Shown piece by piece: positions 1-7,342 of a DNA stretch of 64,000 bases; the stretch's first letter is position 1; each line of letters starts with the position of its first letter. Below the pieces are notes generated by a model, which was not told the DNA's origin, searched no databases, and worked only from the letters and a program-made list of their open reading frames with translations. The position numbers and the translations under genes were made by a program. The stretch is from CAYWXV01 sp964462535 (GTDB lineage Bacteria; Bacteroidota; Ignavibacteria; OLB7): contig CAYWXV010000003.1 in assembly GCA_964462535.1 (NCBI GenBank), forward strand, positions 1 through 64,000, written 5' to 3'.

Positions 1-968
1 GATACGCGATCCTCGATGGGTTCGATCTGGGAGTGGGGATGCTCCACCTGGGTGCGCGGAACGATACCGAGCGACGGATTCTCATGAACTCCATTGGGCC
101 CTTGTGGGATGGCAACGAGGTGTGGCTGGTGACGTTCGGTGGTGCTCTGTTCGCAGCGTTCCCGGAGGCATACGCAACCGTTTTCAGTGGATTCTATCTG
201 GCTTTCATGCTCCTACTCTGTGCGTTGATCTTTCGAGCAGTGTCAATGGAGTTCCGCAGCAAACGTGAGTCGGCCACGTGGAGGAAGACGTGGGACGTCG
301 CGTTCTTTGCCTCAAGCGCCCTCGCAACCCTCCTTTTCGGTGTGGCGATCGGGAATGCAATGATCGGAATGCCGATTGGAGCGGGGAAGGAGTTCGTGGG
401 GCGTTTCGTCGACCTTCTGGGCCCGTATCAGATTCTCGTCGGTGTATTGGCCGTCGCAACATTCGCGATGCACGGGTCAATCTATCTGTACATGAAGACC
501 GAGGGCGAACTGCAGAAGCGCGTCCAGAAGTGGATGTGGAGGGGTTTTGGGTTCTTCGTGGTGATCTACCTCGCCACAACTATTGCCACCCTGGTATCGG
601 TTCCAAAGGCCACACTCAACTTCGAGGAGTATCCCATGGCCTGGATTGTCGTCGGTCTAAATATTCTTGCTATTGCGAATATTCCGCGGGCCATGTATCT
701 GCGGCGTCCCGGGTATGCGTTCGTTAGTTCTGCTTGCACGATTGCTGCGTTGACATTTCTCTTCGGTGTCGCGCTATTTCCCAACCTTGTCCTCTCCAGT
801 CTGGGACCGGAATGGAACATTACGATTTACAATGCTGCGTCCAGCCAGAAGACCCTCGGCATCATGCGCACCATTGCATTCGTTGGTATGCCATTTGTGC
901 TTGCATATACGTTCATTATTTACCGGGTATTCAGGGGAAAGGTGGAAATGGGGAAATTCTCGTACTAG
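1..968 (+). CDS. cydB: Cytochrome bd-type quinol oxidase subunit II (5'-truncated)
   Basis: Subunit II of the cytochrome bd quinol oxidase, an inner-membrane complex that reduces O2 with quinol electrons. The reading frame is open from base 3 with no start, so the gene begins upstream of the window. The first visible residues, YAILDGFDLGVGML, match the conserved N-terminal segment of CydB, so only a few residues are missing. The rest is strongly hydrophobic, with helices separated by short charged loops (for example ALIFRAVSMEFRSKRES), as expected for this family. About 320 residues are visible, close to the usual CydB size. The partner cydA should lie just upstream and is not in the window. 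I found no CydX-like small ORF downstream. The call is firm; bd versus cyanide-insensitive CIO type cannot be judged from this subunit. Confidence 0.93.
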   Translation, partial: YAILDGFDLGVGMLHLGARNDTERRILMNSIGPLWDGNEVWLVTFGGALFAAFPEAYATVFSGFYLAFMLLLCALIFRAVSMEFRSKRESATWRKTWDVAFFASSALATLLFGVAIGNAMIGMPIGAGKEFVGRFVDLLGPYQILVGVLAVATFAMHGSIYLYMKTEGELQKRVQKWMWRGFGFFVVIYLATTIATLVSVPKATLNFEEYPMAWIVVGLNILAIANIPRAMYLRRPGYAFVSSACTIAALTFLFGVALFPNLVLSSLGPEWNITIYNAASSQKTLGIMRTIAFVGMPFVLAYTFIIYRVFRGKVEMGKFSY

Positions 969-1680
969 ACTGACGACGGCAACCGCTTTCTGAATCCGAT
1001 CATGACCCCGCCGGCTCCGTGGATGATAAATCGATCCTCGACGTTCGAGACGTCAGAACCAATGCCATTGAAGACAATGTCAATGAGAAGGGTAAATGTC
1101 GAGCTGAAGGGAATGGGATACTAACGGTACCCAAAGAGAACGCTCGATGTGATCAGGATGCCGTCGTATCGAGCCGTCCGGTGAGATCGAGGTTCACGCG
1201 ATGTGAAATGGCACGCCCGCCTCTGGTACGACAAGTCAGTCGCCCCACGTTTTGGATGATAGGAAGTGTCTGAATTCACCACTCATACGGAACGCCTGAC
1301 GGAAGTGGGCATGCGGAAATCCCCAATGAACGGCCTCCCCACGGCCGTACCCGGCCGAACGGCCCGCATGTTTGTGACATTCGGAACTGTCATCAACATT
1401 GTTTTGACTATGTCGATGGTGATATGATTCATGTCGCATAACCTGCGCATTCCCCCGTCAACCCTGTCAATTCGTTCGGGCGGTCGGACTGGTGTTTCAT
1501 GAGTATTGGCCCCGTTGGCCTGTTCGTGCACTGCCAGGGTACATGGCACGAGAACAAGCGTCATCAGGACAAACTGTGTGGATTGCGTGGTGGACCGTGG
1601 ATTCGTGGGGCTTGCGCGAGCCGCGGGAGGTCGGACTCGTCCGGAGGCACCAATTTCCCGCGTCCGCATGGATGATCGAA
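969..1680. other. Gene-poor stretch between cydB and a minus-strand barrel gene
   Basis: About 710 bases with no reading frame that I can defend. Short frames exist on both strands, but they are rich in Arg/Pro/Thr, lack recognisable domains and lack a good ribosome-binding site. A minus-strand frame covering about 1283-1669 contains one short hydrophobic run (FVLMTLVLVPCTLAV) that could be the remnant of a signal peptide. It could equally be decayed coding sequence or long untranslated DNA. I see no terminator-quality hairpin or tRNA. Confidence 0.5.
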
Positions 1681-2328
1681 CTACCAGGCGTAGCTGATTT
1701 GAAAGCGGAAGTTGGGTGTCAGTCCGTCAATGTTCGGAATCAGGTAGTAGTCTCCAACGTCCGACTCCTGGTAGGGCACCCCGTTGAAGACGTAGTCACC
1801 CCCCAACGCGAACTCGGTCCCGAAATCGGACCAGGGATACCAATGCCACCCGAGCACGATACCAAGTGCAACCGGGTCGATCGTCCGCTCCGAGATCGGA
1901 TCAACAGCGTCGAACCCGAATTCCTCCTTGACATGGTTGTACGAGAGGTTTGCGCCCACGTGAAAGCTTCTGAACGGATTCCCTCCTGGATAGAACCGCC
2001 CCTCAGCGATAACCCCGAACCCACTCCGATCCGTCAACTGCGACGGGGCCTGAACCACGCCACCGATGGTGAAGATCCGATTGATGGCCCTCTGGTAGCC
2101 GATGTTGAACACTGCCGCAAACTTGAATGGGTCAGTGTAGATCATGTTCTGATGAAACGTTATGTCCTCGGAACTCGACACTCGCTCAATCTTCTCGCGC
2201 GTGATCTTCGCACCAGACGCCGAGTCGACGGCGACCTGTGATTGCGTTGTCGTTTCCTCTGTCGTCTTGACTTGACCTTGCGCGATGGATGCCGTCAGTA
2301 GAGCGAGGACCAGCCATGCATTTCTCAT
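1681..2328 (-). CDS. Exported outer-membrane beta-barrel protein (paralog of the next gene)
   Basis: A 215-residue protein with a clear signal peptide (MRNAWLVLALLTASIAQGQ, cleavage about residue 19). A short Ser/Thr/Lys-rich segment follows, then alternating hydrophobic strands. It ends in FQISYAW, an aromatic C-terminus typical of barrels inserted by BamA. The start is supported by AGGA a few bases upstream of the ATG. It shares a layout with its neighbour at 2458-3177: segments such as GGNPFRSFHVGANLSYNHV here and GSALFDGFHVTGGLSYNHV there align directly, so the two look like an old tandem duplication. The role is unknown; surface structure or small-molecule passage are possibilities only. 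No catalytic motif is visible. Confidence 0.75.
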   Translation of the reverse strand: MRNAWLVLALLTASIAQGQVKTTEETTTQSQVAVDSASGAKITREKIERVSSSEDITFHQNMIYTDPFKFAAVFNIGYQRAINRIFTIGGVVQAPSQLTDRSGFGVIAEGRFYPGGNPFRSFHVGANLSYNHVKEEFGFDAVDPISERTIDPVALGIVLGWHWYPWSDFGTEFALGGDYVFNGVPYQESDVGDYYLIPNIDGLTPNFRFQISYAW

Positions 2329-2457
2329 CTGTCATTCCTGAGTGGTAGTTGCTTGAGCGCGCCGAGGGGGTATTCTACTCCTGACACGCACAAGGGTCGT
2401 TTGTCACGCGCTTACGCTCGCAATTGGCGTACGCTCTGATTGGCCGCAGTACCCGCG

Positions 2458-3177
2458 TCACCAGGATCCGTATAACCTCATCTGAAATCGTGGATAGACA
2501 CCGCGAGACGTGTTGATGAGTATTCCGCCATCCGATGCCGCGCGACTGCCCTGCCCTGCGATCACCCACTCAACACCGAGCTCCATTGACATCCCCACGT
2601 CCCGCTCTTGCCGTTCCGACGTTACAGAGGAGTCATCTTCCGCCGTCAGAATTGTGAAGAGGGTGGGGTCATCGCTTTGCCAGCCCAGTGTCAGCACTAG
2701 CCCTACCGGATCGGATAGAATGATCGACGTGTGCCGGTCCACCACGTTCAGGGAGTCATGCCGAACGTGGTTGTACGAGAGTCCACCCGTGACGTGGAAT
2801 CCGTCGAACAATGCGCTACCGGGATACCAACTGCCTTGCGCGATCGTGCCAACACCGGTTCTGTTCGTATAGGCGGCGGGACCTTGAAGCGTTACGCCGG
2901 ACGTAATCGATGGACCCAGTTGCCAGTGATACGAAACGTTTGGCAGGACGGCCGCACGAAGCGGATCGATATCGAGTTGATGTGAGCGAGGCTTCGGCAA
3001 TGATCGACGCGCGGTTTCCCGCCTCCGCAATATCACGCTCAAGCCCGTCACCGAGTCGATTTTGGTTTCGGTTTGGACGTCCACGACGGTACGAGTCTGC
3101 GCCGACAAATATTGCCCCACTCCACCCACGATCAGGCCGACCAGTATGGTGGTGTGCATCCAGTGGATACCGTTCAT
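2458..3177 (-). CDS. Exported outer-membrane beta-barrel protein (second copy)
   Basis: About 239 residues when started at the ATG whose complement lies at 3175-3177. A GTG further upstream (3213) would add residues that do not fit a signal peptide, and a third option is the ATG at 3157-3159. The hydrophobic stretch TTILVGLIVGGVGQYLSAQ is a good signal sequence. The body is beta-rich and ends in FQMRLYGSW, again an aromatic C-terminus. The motif FHVTGGLSYNHVRHDS matches the paralog at 1681-2328. The two genes are co-directional with about 130 bases between them, so they may share a transcript. The mature N-terminal part (VVDVQTETKIDSVTG) is also similar to the paralog (SQVAVDSASGAKITREK). Function unknown. 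Confidence 0.72.
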   Translation of the reverse strand: MNGIHWMHTTILVGLIVGGVGQYLSAQTRTVVDVQTETKIDSVTGLSVILRRRETARRSLPKPRSHQLDIDPLRAAVLPNVSYHWQLGPSITSGVTLQGPAAYTNRTGVGTIAQGSWYPGSALFDGFHVTGGLSYNHVRHDSLNVVDRHTSIILSDPVGLVLTLGWQSDDPTLFTILTAEDDSSVTSERQERDVGMSMELGVEWVIAGQGSRAASDGGILINTSRGVYPRFQMRLYGSW

Positions 3178-3300
3178 GAATGGGTGACACGGACACGGAC
3201 TGGTTGTGACCACGTTGGCGCTGTTAAACCAATTGCCATAGAGATTCTCTCTCCCCCTTCTATCTTCGCCGAATCAACGCACAACAACACGGGGCGAATA

Positions 3301-3996
3301 ATGACGATACGATCATCAGTGGCGACCGCCGTCTTCCTGTTCGTCGCAGCCACATCGGTACACGCTCAATTGGGGTTCGGCCTGGGAGCGGGTCTGGTTG
3401 CTGCCGGCGACGGTGTCAGCGACGCAGCAGGGGACCTCAAGGATTTCCTTGGGAAGGACTCGCTCACATTCACTGACGTGACCGGCAACGTCGGATTCAC
3501 CATCATCGGGCGGGGACGATGGAAGATGTCGGAGGTGTTCAGTCTTAACGCCGACGCCTCGGTAGCCTTCTTTTCGAGCGAGAACGTACAACTGACGTCC
3601 GCCTCCGCAAATCTGGCGGACACGTCGATCAATGCAACGTTCGAGGTGGGAACGACGGTGATTCCGGTGTCGGTTGGACTTCAGGCAGGATTGCCCGCAG
3701 GTCCTTTGCGCCCGTTCGTTGGCGCGGACATCGGGCTGACATTTGTAAGCCGCACGTACACATTTGTCTCCGGAAACACGGGAGGCGTCAATCAGGTGGA
3801 GATAGAGAACAAGAGTGCAGGCGATCCAGAACTAGGGTTGGCAGTCTCGGCTGGTACGGACATCAACGTCGGTCCGATTATTCTGGAGATAGGTGCACGC
3901 TACAATCTCGCAAATATGTTTTCGCAGGCGGACGGAGAGGACCCGTTGAAGTATCTCCGCATCGGTGCCTCAATCATCTTTCAGTCGGGGGAGTGA
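3301..3996 (+). CDS. Exported outer-membrane beta-barrel protein
   Basis: A 231-residue protein with a signal peptide (MTIRSSVATAVFLFVAATSVHAQ, cleavage after AQ). Gly- and Thr-rich alternating strands follow, as in small 8- to 10-stranded barrels. The ATG at 3301 was chosen because it places the signal peptide at the very N-terminus; the reading frame stays open upstream but encodes nothing sensible. Segments such as GPLRPFVGADIGLTF and GPIILEIGARYNLANMF are typical barrel-strand patterns. The stop codon overlaps the GTG start of the CoA-transferase-like gene (GTGA), so the two are probably translationally coupled, an odd pairing of a surface barrel with a cytosolic enzyme. Specific function unknown. 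Confidence 0.75.
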   Translation: MTIRSSVATAVFLFVAATSVHAQLGFGLGAGLVAAGDGVSDAAGDLKDFLGKDSLTFTDVTGNVGFTIIGRGRWKMSEVFSLNADASVAFFSSENVQLTSASANLADTSINATFEVGTTVIPVSVGLQAGLPAGPLRPFVGADIGLTFVSRTYTFVSGNTGGVNQVEIENKSAGDPELGLAVSAGTDINVGPIILEIGARYNLANMFSQADGEDPLKYLRIGASIIFQSGE

Positions 3997-4925
3997 CCGT
4001 GAAGGTTGTCGATCTCACGTGGCGACTACCGGGTCCGCTTGCGACCTACTTCCTAGCGAAGCAGGGCGTCGACGTCGTCAAGTACGAGGATGTCAATCAC
4101 CGGGACCCGTTCTTGAAGTGGACATGGGATCCGTCATTTGCGGACATCTACCACGCCTTCATGGGACCGAAGGAACTGCGTCTGGTTGACTTCAGCAGCG
4201 AAGGCGACGTGGCGGCCATTCATGCAGAGATCCAAGGCGCTGACGCTGTTGTGATGAGCCTACCAGCAAGGGTAGAGGAGAAACTCAGGTTGACACCGGA
4301 AGACATTGTGCGGAGCTTCACGGGAGTGGCGTTCGTCCGCCTCGGTTTCCGCCCAGGCGACGATCACTCCGCGCACGATTTGAATTCTCTTGCGCAAACC
4401 GGGCTGCTCAAGATGCATATCCTGGATCGCACGGAACCGATCATCGCTCCTCCGTTTCTCCCGGTAACAGGGATGTTCTACTCCTATCACATCGCGATCA
4501 CGATTCTCGCCACCGCAATGGAGCAGAAGAGTGCCGCAATGCCCCTGCAGCGGTGGTCGTACCTGGCCGAAGCCGTTGAAGAAGCACGTGACGCCTACTA
4601 CCCCTCATCGATACAAAGTCGCGCGCCGGCAACGTTCCTGCACAATGGTCGCTTTCCGTGCTATAACATCTACCGAACGAAGGATGGTGGATATCTGGCG
4701 GTTGCCGCTGTCGAGCCGAAATTCTGGTCGAGGTTTAGAGATCTGACCGGACTGACGGACCTGCGTGACGAAGACGGACTGGCGCCGGAACCGCGAGCGA
4801 CCGAGGTGAAGGAGATAATTCTGCGAGCCATTTCCGTCCGCACGACGGACGACTGGCGGAAGATCTTTTCAGGTGAGGATACCTGCGTTGATCTGGTAGG
4901 TCCGTTCCAGCAAGCCGACGGCTAA
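3993..4925 (+). CDS. AMACR-like CoA-transferase family III protein, C-terminally short
   Basis: CaiB/BaiF (family III) fold, closest in motif order to alpha-methylacyl-CoA racemase, which epimerises 2-methylacyl-CoA esters in the cytosol. Visible landmarks: the N-terminal VVDLTWRLPGPLATYFLA segment; HDLNSLAQTGLLK, where His128-Asp129 corresponds to the HD pair containing the racemase catalytic Asp; then FPCYNIYRTKDGGYLAVAA, VEPKFWSRF and WRKIFSGEDTCV, all recognisable in AMACR. At 310 residues it lacks roughly the last 50-60 residues of typical family members. Start: GTG 3993 overlaps the previous stop; GTG 3999 is an alternative and is better spaced from the GGGGGAG sequence. It could racemise methyl-branched acyl-CoA or transfer CoA. 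A perfect terminator follows. Confidence 0.82.
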   Translation: MTVKVVDLTWRLPGPLATYFLAKQGVDVVKYEDVNHRDPFLKWTWDPSFADIYHAFMGPKELRLVDFSSEGDVAAIHAEIQGADAVVMSLPARVEEKLRLTPEDIVRSFTGVAFVRLGFRPGDDHSAHDLNSLAQTGLLKMHILDRTEPIIAPPFLPVTGMFYSYHIAITILATAMEQKSAAMPLQRWSYLAEAVEEARDAYYPSSIQSRAPATFLHNGRFPCYNIYRTKDGGYLAVAAVEPKFWSRFRDLTGLTDLRDEDGLAPEPRATEVKEIILRAISVRTTDDWRKIFSGEDTCVDLVGPFQQADG

Positions 4926-4950
4926 CGAACACGACACCGAGCAAAGCAGA

Positions 4951-4981
4951 AGGGGGATGCGATCGGAAATCGCATCCCCCT
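4951..4981. terminator. Bidirectional intrinsic terminator
   Basis: Perfect 13-bp stem (AGGGGGATGCGAT, 4951-4963, pairing with 4969-4981) around a five-base loop CGGAA, followed on the plus strand by TCTTTGTCT. It lies between the convergent genes ending at 4925 (+) and 5013 (-), so it probably stops both transcripts. On the minus strand the downstream sequence is less T-rich. Confidence 0.88.
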
Positions 4982-5012
4982 CTTTGTCTGCAGAGTCAGT
5001 ATGTGCGACCTA

Positions 5013-6386
5013 CTACTTGTTCCACTGAAGGGCAAGTACCCTGTCGCCAACCTTCTTCCCCTGTGTTACACCTCGCTCGTTTGCAGTGCGGAAGTGGATC
5101 CCACCATACAGCCTCGACACCGCCGTCTCTTGAGCAGCCGCCTCGAATGACGGAAACGTGCGGGGTGAAATGCCCCTCGTGACGTGTGTGTTGTCGGTGA
5201 ACGTGAAGTTGTTGCCAAACAACGACGTCATAATCGTGGACATGGCACCAGACTGCGTTGAATGACCGGACGTGTACTCCGGGAATGACGGCGTGGAAAC
5301 GATCGTCTTCCACGTCGAGTCGATGTAGCGATTGATGTAGGTCAGGGGGCGGATCAGGTTGTATTTGAATTTCGCCGACCAGCAGGAGATAAACGCGTCC
5401 GCCTGTCCGATACCCATCATTGCGTACGCCTTTGCGGCAAAGTCGAGCTTGGAGCTCATCTGCGCCCAGCACTGACAAAGAATCGACATCGAATGGCCGG
5501 GAGGTGTACAGGTGCCCGGATCATCTGCCCAGAAGAGGGCGATCGTCTTCTGTTCATCGGAAAGGTTTTTCCCGGTGGTGTAGACCTCCATTGCGTCCTT
5601 ATAGAAGTCCGACGCGGGGTCGGTAGAGAAAGCGAATGGGGCTCCGGGATCGATCCCACCAATGTTGGGATCGCCTGCTGATGAGAGGACGAATGGGCGA
5701 TTGTTTCCCCAATAGGGCTGAAGAGCGCGGGCACCCGCCGCAGTCGGAACCCAGAGACCTTCACCGACCGGGGGCGTGTAATCTGTCGGGAAGTTTCTAG
5801 AGTAGGCCTCGTGTCCGCCGTCTGCCTTCGACCATTCGAACACCGCGTCCGCAACAGCCCGTCCGCGATCGATGGAGCGTTGGAGCGTTTCGGCATCCGT
5901 TTCCGCGGCGAACTTCGTCTGGTAACTACTCTCAACGGAATCGATCTTCGCTACATACTCGGCAGTCGCGTTACCCCAGAGAAGCTTGGTGATGCGCGCT
6001 ATTGCAGCATTCTCAACAGCGGCCCAATGATAGGACTTGCCCGCCTCGACGGCCGGAAGGGAGGACAGTCCGTTCAGTTGACCGACGAGTGACTTGCTAT
6101 CCGGCATACCTGGGACAACGGCTTCGTACGCCGTGACACCGATGTACCCGTAGGCACGAGACGTGACTGGTGGTGTCCATCCGGGCGTTTTGGCTGTAAG
6201 GTTGATTTGTAGCTGCACCCACGCGATTGGCACTTCGGCGCTGTATTTGGCAACCTCGTTGGTGGTGGAAGGGGAAGACGGGTCGTCGCTGCAACCGGCC
6301 GCCAGCATCGAAATAGCGGCGACTGCCAGCATAGATGCTCGCGTGATTGGCCAACGTCTCTGGGCAGTGAGTGTGGTCCGGTACAT
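5013..6386 (-). CDS. Vanadium-dependent haloperoxidase-like lipoprotein (PAP2 superfamily)
   Basis: About 457 residues. Started at the ATG complementary to 6384-6386, the N-terminus is a signal with lipobox LAAGC (Cys32), so a lipoprotein facing the periplasm or cell surface. The PAP2/vanadium haloperoxidase active-site set is complete: K339-x6-R346-P (in KFKYNLIRP), SGH (residues 373-375, in YTSGHST) and R425-x5-H431 (in SRLYGGIHF). In the family these bind vanadate, or phosphate in phosphatases, and the His acts in acid-base or nucleophilic catalysis. It could oxidise halides with H2O2 or be a phosphatase; the length and the motif spacing fit the haloperoxidase branch better. It is transcribed alone, facing a terminator on its 3' side and diverging from the two-component operon. 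The frame is open further upstream, but without a signal peptide. Confidence 0.85.
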   Translation of the reverse strand: MYRTTLTAQRRWPITRASMLAVAAISMLAAGCSDDPSSPSTTNEVAKYSAEVPIAWVQLQINLTAKTPGWTPPVTSRAYGYIGVTAYEAVVPGMPDSKSLVGQLNGLSSLPAVEAGKSYHWAAVENAAIARITKLLWGNATAEYVAKIDSVESSYQTKFAAETDAETLQRSIDRGRAVADAVFEWSKADGGHEAYSRNFPTDYTPPVGEGLWVPTAAGARALQPYWGNNRPFVLSSAGDPNIGGIDPGAPFAFSTDPASDFYKDAMEVYTTGKNLSDEQKTIALFWADDPGTCTPPGHSMSILCQCWAQMSSKLDFAAKAYAMMGIGQADAFISCWSAKFKYNLIRPLTYINRYIDSTWKTIVSTPSFPEYTSGHSTQSGAMSTIMTSLFGNNFTFTDNTHVTRGISPRTFPSFEAAAQETAVSRLYGGIHFRTANERGVTQGKKVGDRVLALQWNK

Positions 6387-6628
6387 GTGATTGGTAATTG
6401 AGTGAAAAGGATACGTCTGCTCGGAAGCGTACAAAGATAGGGCATTCCATATGTTCAGCACTCGTCTCGGGAATAAGCTCATGCAATATTTGTCAGACAC
6501 GGCGATTTCGGCCCCAAAACGACGGGTCGCCCTTTGCGCGGGCGGAAATCACCTCATATCTTTCGATTCTCGCCGATCGGCTACCTACCCTCAAGTCCGT
6601 TATCCGAACTCGACAACCCGGAACGAGA

Positions 6629-7342
6629 ATGAGAATCCTGATCATCGAAGATGACGTCGCAATCGCAAATGTCCTGCGGCGGGGACTCGTCGATCAGCAT
6701 TACAGCGTCGACGTGGCCCATGATGGCGAGCAGGGACTCGAAATGGCTCTGTGCAACGACTATGACTTGATTATTCTGGACATCATGCTGCCGAAGCTCG
6801 GCGGGCGGGAGGTCTGCTCCAGGATACGGGCTCATGGGGAAGGGGTCCCAGTGTTGATGCTGACCGCACTGGCGTCGGCTGAGGACATCGTCACCGGACT
6901 TGATCTTGGAGCGGACGACTACCTGGCGAAACCGTTCGACTTCACCGTCCTGTTGGCAAGGGTTCGTGCGCTAACCCGGCGCAACTACGACCAGAAGACG
7001 ACGAGAATTCTGGCTGGGGACCTGATAGTCGACACCGCTCACCGAACCGCCGTGCGGAACGGCCGAATACTCGATCTCACCGCCAAAGAGTTCGCTCTCC
7101 TGGAGTATTTCATGGTAAATCAGGGGAAGATCCTCTCTCGCGAGGCCATCAGCGAGCACGTATGGGATATCAACTTCGATCCAAAATCAAACGTCATTGA
7201 ATCGCTGGTGCGCTTCCTTCGCCAGAAAATCGACACCGAAGGGAGTGCCTCGTTGATTCGGACGGTGCGCGGCCTTGGCTACCGATTTGAGGTCACTTCC
7301 GGCGGGGATGAGCTCGAAGAGAGCGAAGCGGATCCGCCATGA
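6629..7342 (+). CDS. OmpR/PhoB-family response regulator
   Basis: A 237-residue cytosolic transcription regulator. Receiver domain, residues 1-120: MRILIIEDD with the acidic pair, phospho-acceptor Asp51 in DLIILDIMLP, Thr79 and Lys101 (in YLAKPFD). Winged-helix DNA-binding domain, about 140-225: LTAKEFALLEYFMVN, VIESLVRFLRQKI and IRTVRGLGYRFE. The ATG at 6629 was chosen because it begins the receiver fold exactly. The gene overlaps the next one by ATGA, so it forms an operon with the histidine kinase, which should be its cognate partner. Target genes are not evident; the acyl-CoA mutase directly downstream and the divergent haloperoxidase gene are candidates. Confidence 0.93.
   Translation: MRILIIEDDVAIANVLRRGLVDQHYSVDVAHDGEQGLEMALCNDYDLIILDIMLPKLGGREVCSRIRAHGEGVPVLMLTALASAEDIVTGLDLGADDYLAKPFDFTVLLARVRALTRRNYDQKTTRILAGDLIVDTAHRTAVRNGRILDLTAKEFALLEYFMVNQGKILSREAISEHVWDINFDPKSNVIESLVRFLRQKIDTEGSASLIRTVRGLGYRFEVTSGGDELEESEADPP

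Noticed and set aside
996..1118. Possible cydX-like small gene after cydB
   Set aside because: The short frame starting at the ATG near 999 is polar and Met/Pro-rich, unlike the hydrophobic CydX.
1283..1669. Minus-strand frame of 128 codons in the gene-poor region
   Set aside because: Only a short hydrophobic run supports it; no domain or ribosome-binding site.
1492..2241. 250-codon plus-strand frame
   Set aside because: Antisense to a barrel gene with a clear signal peptide and a good start; its composition is that of a shadow frame.
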